NCBI GenBank assembly: GCA_017307865.1
Contig: JAFKGE010000025.1
Location: 24,576 to 88,575, forward strand
Length of the DNA: 64,000 nt
From: Burkholderiales bacterium
Lineage (GTDB): Bacteria; Pseudomonadota; Gammaproteobacteria; Burkholderiales; Burkholderiaceae_C
Direction: 5' to 3'
The translations under genes and the position numbers were made by a program. The notes under the pieces were generated by a model. The model made no database searches. It was not told where the DNA came from and was given only the letters and a program-made list of their open reading frames with translations. Below, in pieces: positions 1 through 7,716 of this stretch; within the stretch, counting starts at the first letter, position 1; each line of letters opens with the position of its first letter.

Positions 1-566
1 ACCTGGCCATCCAGCCGGCCCGCGAACTGGCCCAGCGTCGCGGCGTGACGCTGGACTGGTGGCCCTTCATCACCGACTTCCAGTCGGCCTACGGCGGCGA
101 GGTGGAGCAGCGCAGCCCCAGGGACGTGGCGAAGCTGAAATACCTCTATATGGATTGCCGGCGCCTGGCCAAGGCGCAAGGTCTGACCATCCGGGCCACC
201 ACCAAACTGTGGGACGCTACGCTGGCCAGCCAGGCCATGCTGTTTGCCAAGAGCCATGACCGGCTGTGGGAGTTTTGCGACCCGCTGCTGGCGGCGTTCT
301 GGCGCCGCGAGTTCGATCTGGCCTCGGACGACGCGCTCGGCAAAGTGCTGGCCGCTGCGGGATTGGACACCCGCGAGTGGCAGGCATGGCGCAATTCGCA
401 GGCCCAGAGCGAGTTGGCCTCGGTCCTCGCGCGCGCCGAGCAGATCGGCGTTTTCGGCGCACCGACCTTCGTGTGGCAGGGCGAGCTGTTCTGGGGTGGT
501 GACCGGCTGCCGCTGCTCGACAGCACACTGGGCCAAGCGCCTCAGCCGGATTCGAATCCCGCCTGA
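1..566 (+). CDS. DsbA-fold thioredoxin-like protein, 2-hydroxychromene-2-carboxylate isomerase type (5' end missing)
   Basis: The reading frame is open from base 3 of the window and ends at a TGA at 564-566, so the start lies upstream of the window. A GTG at 45 is only an internal codon. The visible 187 residues are mostly helical and end in a segment GVFGAPTFVWQGELFWGGDR. The G(V/A)PTFV cis-proline loop followed by a WGxDR motif is typical of the DsbA/HCCA isomerase family (glutathione- or disulfide-dependent isomerases of aromatic degradation). The active-site end is not visible. The last 25 bases overlap the convergent Crp/Fnr-type gene. The family assignment is fairly safe; the substrate is unknown. 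Confidence 0.8.
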   Translation, partial: LAIQPARELAQRRGVTLDWWPFITDFQSAYGGEVEQRSPRDVAKLKYLYMDCRRLAKAQGLTIRATTKLWDATLASQAMLFAKSHDRLWEFCDPLLAAFWRREFDLASDDALGKVLAAAGLDTREWQAWRNSQAQSELASVLARAEQIGVFGAPTFVWQGELFWGGDRLPLLDSTLGQAPQPDSNPA

Positions 567-1270
567 CCCTCCGTCGTCACATAGACCCGCAACCGTTGGA
601 CGTCGACAAACAACATGCCCTTGTTGGGTTCGATGCCGACCAAACCCAGGCGCTTGAACTCCCCTAGCGCCACGTTCACCCGCTGGCGCGACAGGCCGCA
701 GATCAGAGCCAATTCGTGCTGAGACACCGCCAGAGCCTGCAAGCCATCATCCCGCTCGTTGGCCACCATCAGCAGTCCGCGGGCGACCCGCAGTTCAGGC
801 TTGAGCAGACGCGAGGCCACCAGCATGGATACGAAGGCCCCCATGCGGGCGTTCATGATCTCCGACAGGAAGTGATTGAACGGGATCGATGCGTTGCGCA
901 GGGCCTCGAAGGTCGGCGCGGGGATTCGGCAGATTTGGGCCGTGGTGAGGGCACGCAGGTCATAGCGCCAAAGCTCTTTTTTCAGCAGCGAGCCGTCGCC
1001 ACCCCATTCCCCGGTGCGCAGGCAATAGAGGGTGGTTTCCGAGCCGTCGGAGCCGACCACGTACATCTGCAGATAACCTTGCAACAAGCCATACCAGTGG
1101 GTGCAGGGTGTTCCTTCGCGGGCGACGTAGTCGCCGGGTTCTGCCCGCTGCTCGCTGGCCGTGCTGAGCGTCAGCGCACGCAGATTGGCCGGCAGCTGGC
1201 GGTACCAGGTCCAACTTTCCAGAAAGCGGGTGATGTCGTCGCTCGGCGGGGCGCTCATGTCGATGCTCAT
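542..1270 (-). CDS. Crp/Fnr-family transcriptional regulator
   Basis: A 242-residue protein with an N-terminal cyclic-nucleotide-type beta-roll (residues about 30-120) and a C-terminal winged helix whose recognition region reads ELALICGLSRQRVNVAL. The frame extends upstream to 1423, but family homology begins near the ATG at 1270; another ATG at 1258 is also possible. No N-terminal cysteine cluster like that of Fnr is present, so an oxygen-sensing iron-sulfur cluster is unlikely and the effector is unknown. It is followed upstream by a divergent-free gap of 74 bases and then the acyl-CoA dehydrogenase-like gene on the same strand, so it may control that gene or the convergent isomerase. Confidence 0.85.
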   Translation of the reverse strand: MSIDMSAPPSDDITRFLESWTWYRQLPANLRALTLSTASEQRAEPGDYVAREGTPCTHWYGLLQGYLQMYVVGSDGSETTLYCLRTGEWGGDGSLLKKELWRYDLRALTTAQICRIPAPTFEALRNASIPFNHFLSEIMNARMGAFVSMLVASRLLKPELRVARGLLMVANERDDGLQALAVSQHELALICGLSRQRVNVALGEFKRLGLVGIEPNKGMLFVDVQRLRVYVTTEGQAGFESG

Positions 1271-1344
1271 GCGATGTGGATCACCGCCGGATCGTAGTGG
1301 ACATGAGCGTCGAGGGACAGTCCCCGATCTGATCGACGGCAGGT

Positions 1345-2340
1345 CTACAAAAAATCCATCGCTCCGCTGATGTGACCGCCCATGGCGTCGGACTCCGGCA
1401 CAGGCCACCCCTCGGCTTGCCACGCCTTGCGCGCGCGCTGGCGCCGGGCCTCCTTGCCGAGCGACAAGAGCGGCTCATCGCGCCGCCAGCGACTGCGTCT
1501 TTCCGTGTCACTGCAGGCCCACAGGAACTCGGTCTCGTCGATGAGCTCGCCAGCGCCGGCCAGTACGCCGGTCGCCAGGACATGGGTGTCCGAACGCCGG
1601 GGATCGAGGGCGGCGCAGGCGTGAAGACCGCACAGCGCGGCCAGGCATTTCTGTGCCCAGCGGGCCGGCCAGGCTGCGGCTCGACCTTCACCGAACAGAT
1701 ACGCCAAGGTGCAAGCCGTCACGAAGATGTCTTCCCGCAACCGAAACGGCTTGGCATGGTCCGCGTACCCGTCGCCCGCTACAAGCTGTGCCGGCTCGAT
1801 AGCCACTTCATCGAACCGAACCTCGGCATGCGGCAGCTCGGGCACCGGCCCCTGAGCACGTCCAGCCGACAGCGTGACACCGGCGGTGCGCAGCGGCAAG
1901 CGAACGCAAACCAGGCTGCCAGGACCTTTGGCAGGACCTGTTGCCGTGCGGGCCAACACGAACAGCTGCAGATCGTTCACCCCGGCAAGGGTCCACGACT
2001 TGGCACCTTGCAAGCGCAGACCGCCTGCGCGCGAATGGAGCGCCGTGGCCAGTTCGGTGAGCTTGCGGCCGGACTCGTTGACGCAGAACGCACTGGCTCG
2101 CCCCATGCGCGCCTGGCTTGGAAAGGCGGCCTGGATCGCGCCCTGGTAGCCGCAAAAGAAGGCCCAGGCCAGACGGTCCGCGCGGCTTGCCGCCGTGACC
2201 GCCGCCACGAAGGGGCCGTTCTGTTCGTGGGCCGTCTGTTTGTCCAGCCAAAACGGCAGCCAGGCTGCAAGCTCGCAGCATTCACGCTGGACGAGATCGG
2301 CGGCCAGCATCTCCTCCAGAAGGCGTTCCATGGACATCAT
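1345..2340 (-). CDS. Acyl-CoA dehydrogenase-like flavoprotein (short form)
   Basis: A 331-residue protein starting MMSMERLLEEML. The middle part shows acyl-CoA dehydrogenase features: a segment GLRLQGAKSWTLAGVNDLQL matching the beta-domain pattern (G-x-K-x-W-x-x-x-A), and LPHAEVRFDEVAIEPAQLV matching the V-x-F-D-x-V-x-V-P segment. It is shorter than the usual 380-400 residues, and the C-terminal helical bundle is reduced. The usual catalytic glutamate position could not be assigned, so it may act on an unusual substrate or have lost dehydrogenase activity. It is on the same strand as the Crp/Fnr-type regulator, 74 bases upstream of it. Confidence 0.7.
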   Translation of the reverse strand: MMSMERLLEEMLAADLVQRECCELAAWLPFWLDKQTAHEQNGPFVAAVTAASRADRLAWAFFCGYQGAIQAAFPSQARMGRASAFCVNESGRKLTELATALHSRAGGLRLQGAKSWTLAGVNDLQLFVLARTATGPAKGPGSLVCVRLPLRTAGVTLSAGRAQGPVPELPHAEVRFDEVAIEPAQLVAGDGYADHAKPFRLREDIFVTACTLAYLFGEGRAAAWPARWAQKCLAALCGLHACAALDPRRSDTHVLATGVLAGAGELIDETEFLWACSDTERRSRWRRDEPLLSLGKEARRQRARKAWQAEGWPVPESDAMGGHISGAMDFL

Positions 2341-2457
2341 TCACTCCGGTTGAAGCCGGAATTTTTCCCCCGGCAGTGCAAACGACCTGTCGTCACGATG
2401 ACAGGATGGCGCGCGGCAATCCTCGCTGCCACCCGTCTTGCCGCCAAACCCGGCTCG

Positions 2458-2463
2458 TACAAT
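2458..2463 (+). promoter_or_regulatory. Probable -10 box for the zapB-like/zapA/6S region
   Basis: TACAAT lies 30 bases before the ATG of the zapB-like gene, in the 152-base gap after the divergent acyl-CoA dehydrogenase-like gene. No convincing -35 element is seen at the proper spacing (a CTTGCC stretch lies a little too close). The gap also holds an imperfect inverted repeat, cctgtcgtc/gatgacagg, around 2386-2405 that could be an operator. Confidence 0.4.
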
Positions 2464-2492
2464 GCCAACTCCGCTGCGTGGCAAACCGCACC

Positions 2493-2735
2493 ATGACTCA
2501 AGCTCCCCTGACCGAACAAATCGCCGAGCGCGTCGAGCGGCTGCTCGTGCGGCACGCCGAACTGCATCGCACCAACGCGCTGCTGACGCAGCAGATCGAG
2601 GCGCTCACGCAGGAGCGCGACAGCCTGAAATCCCGCCTGCAGGCGGCGCGCGCGCGGGTGGACGCGCTGATCGACAAGCTGCCCACCTCGCCCGGCGCCC
2701 TCACCGCGCTGCCCGAGCCGGAGCGCCGGCCATGA
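2493..2735 (+). CDS. ZapB-like small coiled-coil protein (TIGR02449-type)
   Basis: An 80-residue protein, almost all heptad coiled coil (residues about 5-60: LVRHAELHRTNALLTQQIEA), ending in a short proline-rich tail. The ATG at 2493 was chosen because the coiled coil starts there and upstream codons look non-coding. It overlaps zapA by four bases (ATGA), implying translational coupling. Small coiled-coil proteins upstream of zapA in betaproteobacteria are related to the cell-division factor ZapB. The assignment rests on context and shape rather than on a catalytic motif. Confidence 0.75.
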   Translation: MTQAPLTEQIAERVERLLVRHAELHRTNALLTQQIEALTQERDSLKSRLQAARARVDALIDKLPTSPGALTALPEPERRP

Positions 2736-3061
2736 ACCAGCTCGAAGTGCGCATCATGGGCCAGGGCTACGTGCTGCGCTGCCCCGACGGCGGCGAGGCG
2801 CGCCTGACCGAGGCCGCGCAGCGCGTGGACGCGGCGATGTGCAGCATCCGCGACGCCGGCAAGATCCGCGCGCGCGACCGCATCGCCGTGCTGGCGGCGC
2901 TGAACCTGGCTTTCGAGCTGGGCGAGCCGGTCGCCGCCGAAGCGCCCGCTGCCGCCCCCGCGCCGGCGGCCAACGACGATGCCGCCGCGGACGACGCCAC
3001 GCTCGCGGCGCTGCTGCAGCGCCTCGATCGCGCGCTGGGCGAAGACGGTCAGTTGCTTTAA
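2732..3061 (+). CDS. zapA: Cell division protein ZapA
   Basis: A 109-residue protein starting MNQLEVRIMGQGYVLRCPDG, the typical ZapA N-terminal domain that binds FtsZ and promotes Z-ring bundling. The middle helical region (residues about 25-70, AAQRVDAAMCSIRDAGKIRA and the conserved AVLAALNLAFEL) matches the dimerization helix. An alanine/proline-rich linker precedes a short C-terminal helix. The start overlaps the stop of the zapB-like gene, and the 6S RNA gene follows within about ten bases, the arrangement known from many proteobacteria. Confidence 0.9.
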   Translation: MNQLEVRIMGQGYVLRCPDGGEARLTEAAQRVDAAMCSIRDAGKIRARDRIAVLAALNLAFELGEPVAAEAPAAAPAPAANDDAAADDATLAALLQRLDRALGEDGQLL

Positions 3062-3071
3062 AATGAGCTGG

Positions 3072-3243
3072 TCTGCGGTGCGCGCCGGACTTTATACTTC
3101 CTTGAACCAATGCTCGTATGAGCCCGGGCTTGGAACATCGTCTGGTCGGCGTGATCGTCTCGCGTCAGATGAACCCAAGACCAGTCTGACCTCGCCCACC
3201 TGAACCCCCGCGTTCAGGATGACGGTCCGGCGGCATTCGCAGA
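3072..3243 (+). ncRNA. ssrS: 6S RNA
   Basis: Located immediately after zapA, the classic position of 6S RNA. The ends form a long closing stem: 3073-3090 pairs with 3224-3242 (ctgcggtgcgcgccggac against gtccggcggcattcgcag), with an irregular, largely unpaired centre expected for the open-promoter mimic that binds sigma70 RNA polymerase. A strong terminator follows at 3258. The ends given are from the stem; the mature 5' and 3' ends are estimates. Confidence 0.85.
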
Positions 3244-3257
3244 CACCTCTTGCTCAG

Positions 3258-3287
3258 GGCCGATCGCGCGATCGGCCTTTTGTTTTG
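3258..3287 (+). terminator. Rho-independent terminator after 6S RNA
   Basis: A perfect 20-base palindrome (ggccgatcgcgcgatcggcc, 3258-3277) is followed by ttttgtttt. It would end the zapB-zapA-6S transcript or the 6S precursor, 32 bases before the next gene. Confidence 0.85.
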
Positions 3288-3319
3288 CCCCGGCCTTCAA
3301 GGCCGCCCCGACCCCGACC

Positions 3320-4144
3320 ATGCCCATCGAGCCCCTGTTGATCCTCGAACTTGCCGCGCTCGGCCTCGCGACCGGTTTTCTGGCGGGCCTCTTGGGCATC
3401 GGCGGCGGCATGATCATGGTGCCCTTCATCTCGGCCATGCTGGGCGCGCGCGGCGTGGCGCCGGGGCTGGCGGTGAAGATGGCGATCGCCACCTCGATGG
3501 CCACCATCATCTTCACCTCGATGAGCAGCGTGCGCGCGCACCACCAGAAGGGCGCCGTGCGCTGGGACATCGTGCGCGCACTGGCGCCCGGCATCGTGGG
3601 CGGCGCCATGGTGGCCAGCCTGGGCGTGTTCAGCCTGCTCAAGGGCGCGGCGCTGTACTTCGTGTTCGCCAGCTTCGTCGCCTTCTCGGCGGTGCAGATG
3701 TTCCTCAATAAGAAGCCCGCCGCCTCGCGCCAGCTGCCCGGCACCGCCGGCCTGCTGGGCGCGGGCGGGCTGATCGGCTTTCTGTCGGGGCTGGTGGGCG
3801 CCGGCGGCGGCTTCGTGTCGGTGCCCTTCATGACCTGGTGCAACGTGGCCATCCACAACGCGGTGGCCACCAGCGCGGCGCTGGGCTTTCCGATCGCGCT
3901 GGCCAACGTGACGGGCTACATCGTGGCCGGCCACGGCCTGCACGACCTGCCGCCGCACTCCTTCGGCTACCTGTGGCTGCCGGCACTGATCGTCATCGCC
4001 AGTTGCAGCGTGCTGATGGCGCCGCTGGGCGCGCGCGCCGCGCACGCGCTGCCGGTCAGCAAGCTCAAGCGCGCGTTTGCCGTGGTGCTGATCGCGCTGG
4101 CGCTGTACATGCTGGGCAAGGGCATCGCCGCGCTGGGCGGCTGA
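3320..4144 (+). CDS. TSUP-family (TauE/SafE) membrane transporter
   Basis: A 274-residue integral membrane protein with about eight hydrophobic segments arranged as two similar halves. Each half carries a glycine-rich motif: GLLGIGGGMIMVPF (near residue 24) and GLVGAGGGFVSVPF (near residue 157), the signature of the TauE/SafE (TSUP, DUF81) family of exporters for sulfite, sulfonates or related organic anions. The actual substrate is not evident. It stands alone between the 6S RNA terminator and a convergent gene, with a dispersed repeat just after its stop. Confidence 0.88.
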   Translation: MPIEPLLILELAALGLATGFLAGLLGIGGGMIMVPFISAMLGARGVAPGLAVKMAIATSMATIIFTSMSSVRAHHQKGAVRWDIVRALAPGIVGGAMVASLGVFSLLKGAALYFVFASFVAFSAVQMFLNKKPAASRQLPGTAGLLGAGGLIGFLSGLVGAGGGFVSVPFMTWCNVAIHNAVATSAALGFPIALANVTGYIVAGHGLHDLPPHSFGYLWLPALIVIASCSVLMAPLGARAAHALPVSKLKRAFAVVLIALALYMLGKGIAALGG

Positions 4145-4149
4145 TGGCC

Positions 4150-4212
4150 GGTTTCAAGCAAAAAATGGTTGCAGCGCCCGCCAATCAAGCGCGAGCAGCT
4201 ATCGTTTTCATA
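4150..4212 (+). repeat. Dispersed ~60-bp repeat, copy 1 (intergenic)
   Basis: Begins TTTCAAGC and ends TCAAGCGCGAGCAGCTATCG, the shared ends of the repeat family found eight or more times in this window. It fills the gap between two convergent genes. A/T-rich ends flank a G+C-rich, partly self-complementary centre. Confidence 0.8.
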
Positions 4213-4217
4213 CCGCG

Positions 4218-4901
4218 CTACGCCGCCGGCACCACGCACCAGGGCGCCTGATCGTGCGCCAGGCCCATCCACAGGGCCCAGGCCGAGGTCAGCACCAGCG
4301 CCAGCCCGGCAATGCGCATGCCCCAGGCGCCGCGCCCGCCGCGGCCCAGGCGCAGCAGCAACCAGGGGCCCAGCCACAGGGTAACGCCCGAGCCCAGCGC
4401 GAACAGCGCCATCACCGCTGCACCGCCAGCCACGCTGCCGGCCAGCGCCGCCACCATCACGGCCGAATACAGCAGCCCGCACGGCAGCAGCGCCCAGGCC
4501 ACGCCCACGCCCAGCGGCGCGGCCAGGCCCCAGCGCTGCGTGGCGCCGCGCACGCGCGCCCACACGCGGCGCGCGCCCAGCTCCAGCCACAGCGGCTGGC
4601 GCGCCCAGATCAGCAGCATGGCACCCAGCAGCAGCGCCGCCACGTGCACCATGCTCCACACCGGGCGCAGCGCGGCCGACTGCACGGTGAGCCAGCCCAG
4701 GCCTTGCATGGACGCGGCGGCCAGCGCGCCCAGCAGCGCGTAGCCCGCGAGGCGCCCAAGCTGGAACAGGCCGATGCCCAGCTGGCCGCGCGGCGCCGCC
4801 GCCTGTCCGATGCCGGCGCAGGCCGCGCCGCACATGGCGATGCAATGCGGGCCGCCCGCCAGCCCCATGAGGACGGCGGTAACGGCCAACGACAAGGTCA
4901 T
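4218..4901 (-). CDS. TSUP-like membrane protein of the hemN/fnr neighbourhood (COG2836 type)
   Basis: A 227-residue membrane protein with about six hydrophobic segments. It starts with a GGPHCIAMCGAACAG motif (residues 16-30), the G-x-P-H-C-x-x-M-C-G signature of the COG2836 subgroup of sulfite exporter-like proteins, which are often linked to cytochrome cbb3 oxidase assembly or copper handling. Its ATG shares one base with the hemN stop, so the two are translated from one message. The link to micro-aerobic respiration is inferred from the hemN and fnr neighbours. The substrate is unknown. Confidence 0.82.
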   Translation of the reverse strand: MTLSLAVTAVLMGLAGGPHCIAMCGAACAGIGQAAAPRGQLGIGLFQLGRLAGYALLGALAAASMQGLGWLTVQSAALRPVWSMVHVAALLLGAMLLIWARQPLWLELGARRVWARVRGATQRWGLAAPLGVGVAWALLPCGLLYSAVMVAALAGSVAGGAAVMALFALGSGVTLWLGPWLLLRLGRGGRGAWGMRIAGLALVLTSAWALWMGLAHDQAPWCVVPAA

Positions 4902-6283
4902 CAGAGAATTCTAGAGAAGCGCGCGCGGGTCTGGGCGGCCTGCAGGTACTTGTCGAACACCATGGCCACGCCGCGCACGAAGAACCAGCCCATGGGCGTG
5001 ACCTCGATGGCGCTGTCGGTGACGCGCACCAGCCCGTCGTCCTGCATCGCCGCCAGGCGCTTGAGCTCGGCGGCGAAGTAGCGCTTGAAGTCGACCAGCT
5101 GCGACAGCTCGATCGACTCGAACTGCACGCGGCCCTGGCACATCAGGCCCATGATGACGGCGCGGCGCAGCAGGTCGTCGCGCGTGACGGCCAGGCCGCG
5201 CACCACCGGCAGCTGGCCGTGGTCGAGCCGGTCCTGGTACTCGATCAGGTCCTTGGCGTTCTGGCTGTAGGTGGCGCCCACCTTGCCGATCGCCGACACG
5301 CCCAGGCCGATCAGGTCGGCGTCGGGCTGGGTGCTGTAGCCCTGGAAGTTGCGGTGCAGTCGGCCCTGGCGCTTGGCCACGGCCAGCGCGTCGTCGGGCA
5401 GCGCGAAGTGGTCCATGCCGATGTAGACGTAGCCCGCCTGCTCGAAGGCCGCCAGCGAGCGCGCCAGCATCGCCACCTTGGCGCTGGCCTGCGGCAGCTC
5501 GGCGGTGTTGATGCGCCGCTGCGACTTGAAGCGCTCGGGCAGGTGCGCGTAGCCGTACAGGGCGATGCGGTCGGGCCGCAGGTCGGCCACCTGGGCCAGG
5601 GTGCGATCGAAGGACTCGGGCGTCTGCTTGGGCAGGCCGTAGATCAGGTCGACGTTGATGGAGTCGAAGCCGACCTCGCGCGCGGCGGCCACCAGGGCGA
5701 ATACCTGCTCGGCCGGCTGCACGCGGTGCACGGCCTTTTGCACCAGCGGGTCGAAGTCCTGCACGCCGAAGCTCAGGCGGTTGAAGCCCAGGGTCTTGAG
5801 CGTGGCCAGGCGCGTCGGGTCGATGGTGCGCGGATCGATCTCGATGGAGTATTCGCCGCCCTCGGCGAAGGCGAAGTTGCGCCGCAGCATGCCCATCAGC
5901 TCGCCCAGCTCCTCGTCGCTGAGGAAGGTCGGCGTGCCACCGCCCAGGTGCAGCTGGCTGACGGCCTGCTGCGCGCCCAGGCGCTGCACGTGCAGGTCGA
6001 CCTCGCGGCTGAGGTAGCGCAGATAGGGGCCGGTGCGGTCGTGGTGCTTGGTGATGATCTTGTTGCAGGCGCAGTAGTAGCACAGCGACTCGCAAAACGG
6101 CAGGTGCACGTACAGCGACAGCGGCTTGGCCGCCTGGCCCGAGCTGATGCGGCGCTGCTCGAGCGCGTTCAGGTAGTCGGCTTCGCCAAAGGCCTCGACG
6201 AAGCGGTCGGCCGTGGGATAGGAGGTGTAGCGCGGCCCGGGAACGTCGAAACGGTTCAGCAGTTCGGGGGTAATGACAGGCAT
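4901..6283 (-). CDS. hemN: Oxygen-independent coproporphyrinogen III oxidase (radical SAM)
   Basis: A 460-residue enzyme that converts coproporphyrinogen III to protoporphyrinogen IX without oxygen, in haem synthesis. The radical-SAM cluster motif is C64-x3-C68-x2-C71-x-C73 (FCESLCYYCAC), preceded by the family N-terminal segment VPGPRYTSYPTADRF that marks true HemN rather than HemW. GGGTPTFL and other family motifs follow, and the length matches the family. It is transcribed divergently from fnr, with an FNR box in between, and is coupled to the downstream TSUP-like gene. Confidence 0.96.
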   Translation of the reverse strand: MPVITPELLNRFDVPGPRYTSYPTADRFVEAFGEADYLNALEQRRISSGQAAKPLSLYVHLPFCESLCYYCACNKIITKHHDRTGPYLRYLSREVDLHVQRLGAQQAVSQLHLGGGTPTFLSDEELGELMGMLRRNFAFAEGGEYSIEIDPRTIDPTRLATLKTLGFNRLSFGVQDFDPLVQKAVHRVQPAEQVFALVAAAREVGFDSINVDLIYGLPKQTPESFDRTLAQVADLRPDRIALYGYAHLPERFKSQRRINTAELPQASAKVAMLARSLAAFEQAGYVYIGMDHFALPDDALAVAKRQGRLHRNFQGYSTQPDADLIGLGVSAIGKVGATYSQNAKDLIEYQDRLDHGQLPVVRGLAVTRDDLLRRAVIMGLMCQGRVQFESIELSQLVDFKRYFAAELKRLAAMQDDGLVRVTDSAIEVTPMGWFFVRGVAMVFDKYLQAAQTRARFSRIL

Positions 6284-6306
6284 GACAGGCGAAAATCAAA
6301 TGGCAG

Positions 6307-6353
6307 GACATACTGTCGGGCCGAACCTTGCAATTGTCCTTGACGATCATCAA
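6307..6353 (-). promoter_or_regulatory. FNR box and probable hemN promoter
   Basis: TTGAC-GATC-ATCAA (6340-6353) matches the FNR consensus TTGAT-N4-ATCAA at nine of ten positions. On the minus strand a TATGTC -10-like hexamer lies at 6312-6307, placing the box about 41-46 bases upstream of the expected hemN start. That is the spacing of activating (class II) FNR sites. On the plus strand a TAGAAT -10-like hexamer at 6397-6402 could serve fnr, with the box about 60 bases upstream. Confidence 0.75.
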
Positions 6354-6443
6354 GAAGATGGGGGCAAATGATTCGGGCAACACCCGACAAGCCAACTAGA
6401 ATCAAGGCATTACTTCGCACGCGTCAAGGCGCCGAACACTCCG

Positions 6444-7163
6444 ATGACCCCAAAAGCCATCCAAGTCGCCTGTTCCAACTGCAACCTGCGCGAACTGTGC
6501 ATGCCGGTCGACGTCACCGACCAGGACATGGACAAGCTCGATTCGCTGGTGGCCACGCGCCGCAAGATCCGGCGCGGGGAATCGCTGTTTTCCAACGGCG
6601 ACCGCTTCGACGCCCTCTACGCCATCCGCACGGGCTTTTTCAAGACCCGCGTGACCACCGAGGACGGGCGCGATCAGGTGACGGGCTTTCAAATGGCCGG
6701 CGAGATCATCGGGCTGGACGGCATCGTGGGCGACCGCCACAGCTGCGACGCGGTGGCGCTGGAAGACGCCGAGGTGTGCGAGATGCCCTATGGGCGCATC
6801 GAAGAGCTGTCGCGCGAGGTACCGGCGCTGCAGACGCACGTGCACAAGATCATGAGCCGCGAGATCGTGCGCGAGCACGGCGTGATGCTGCTGCTGGGCA
6901 GCATGCGCGCCGAGGAGCGCCTGGCGGCCTTTTTGCTGAACCTGGTGCAGCGCCTGCACGCGCGCGGCTTTTCGCGCTCCGAGCTGGTGCTGCGCATGAC
7001 GCGCGAGGAGATCGGCAGCTTTCTGGGCCTCAAGCTGGAGACCGTCAGCCGCACCTTCTCGAAGTTTGCCGAGGACGGCCTGATCGAGGTCAAGCACCGG
7101 CACGTGCGCATCCTGGACATCGAGGCCCTGCGCACCCTGGTCAACGCGCCCGAGGGGCGCTGA
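6444..7163 (+). CDS. fnr: Fnr-type oxygen-responsive transcriptional regulator
   Basis: A 239-residue Crp/Fnr protein with the full set of cluster ligands: C10-x2-C13-x5-C19 at the N terminus and C101 (RHSCDAV), as in the [4Fe-4S] oxygen sensor Fnr. The recognition helix region EIGSFLGLKLETVSRTF keeps the E-x-x-S-R residues that read TTGAT half sites. It is divergent from hemN over a shared FNR box, so it probably activates hemN under low oxygen and may regulate itself. Confidence 0.95.
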   Translation: MTPKAIQVACSNCNLRELCMPVDVTDQDMDKLDSLVATRRKIRRGESLFSNGDRFDALYAIRTGFFKTRVTTEDGRDQVTGFQMAGEIIGLDGIVGDRHSCDAVALEDAEVCEMPYGRIEELSREVPALQTHVHKIMSREIVREHGVMLLLGSMRAEERLAAFLLNLVQRLHARGFSRSELVLRMTREEIGSFLGLKLETVSRTFSKFAEDGLIEVKHRHVRILDIEALRTLVNAPEGR

Positions 7164-7164
7164 C

Positions 7165-7219
7165 TTTCAAGCCAAATCAGCCGCTGGCCCGCGCCCGGCA
7201 AGCGCGAGGCGCTATCAAC
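7165..7219 (+). repeat. Dispersed ~60-bp repeat, copy 2 (intergenic)
   Basis: Starts TTTCAAGCCAAATCAGCC and ends CAAGCGCGAGGCGCTATC. It exactly fills the gap between the convergent stops of fnr and the DUF1178 gene. Confidence 0.75.
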
Positions 7220-7220
7220 A

Positions 7221-7706
7221 TCATTGCAAGGTGTTTTTCAGGCTGTCCGGAATCGGCAGCGGCATGACGGCGATGCCCTCCTCCAGCAGCTCCTCGGTCT
7301 GCTGGGGCGTGGCTTGGCCGCGGATGCCGCGCTCGGCCGCCTCGCCGTGGTGAATGCGGCGCGCCTCGTCGGCAAAGCGCTCGCCCACGTCCTCGGTCTG
7401 CGCCAGCACGCGGCGCACCATTTGCAGCCAGGCCGCCTGCATGGCCTGCGGCGGCAGCGCCGCCACGGGACTGGCCTGCCCGCCTGCGCCCGCGGCGGCC
7501 GGGCGTGCTGCATCACGGGCTGGAGGCGGCTCGCTGCCGCGCCCCAGGTTGAGGCGCGGCGCGCTCAGCATCTTGCTGACCGCCGTGTCGCTGCACAGCG
7601 GGCAGGCCACCAGCTGGCGCGCCTGCTGGTCCTGAAAATCGTCCTCGGAAGCGAACCAGCCTTCAAAAACGTGGCCGCCCGAGCATTGGAGGTTGAGCAC
7701 TTTCAT
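7221..7706 (-). CDS. DUF1178 family protein
   Basis: A 161-residue protein starting MKVLNLQCSGGHVFEGWFAS. It has a zinc-ribbon-like N-terminal part (C8 with H12, then C35-x2-C38 in ACPLCSD), a variable alanine/proline-rich linker (about 58-85), and a helical C-terminal domain ending GIAVMPLPIPDSLKN. This pattern, including the conserved E-x-A-E-R-G-I-R-G segment, is the DUF1178 family of unknown function. It is ten bases downstream of the NUDIX gene and is probably cotranscribed with it. Confidence 0.9.
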   Translation of the reverse strand: MKVLNLQCSGGHVFEGWFASEDDFQDQQARQLVACPLCSDTAVSKMLSAPRLNLGRGSEPPPARDAARPAAAGAGGQASPVAALPPQAMQAAWLQMVRRVLAQTEDVGERFADEARRIHHGEAAERGIRGQATPQQTEELLEEGIAVMPLPIPDSLKNTLQ

Positions 7707-7716
7707 GGTCGGTCGA

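Noticed and set aside
1271..1423. 51-codon N-terminal extension of the Crp/Fnr-type gene
   Set aside because: The extension is Arg/Ser-rich, overlaps the 3' end of the upstream gene, and lacks family similarity; the ATG at 1270 is a better start.
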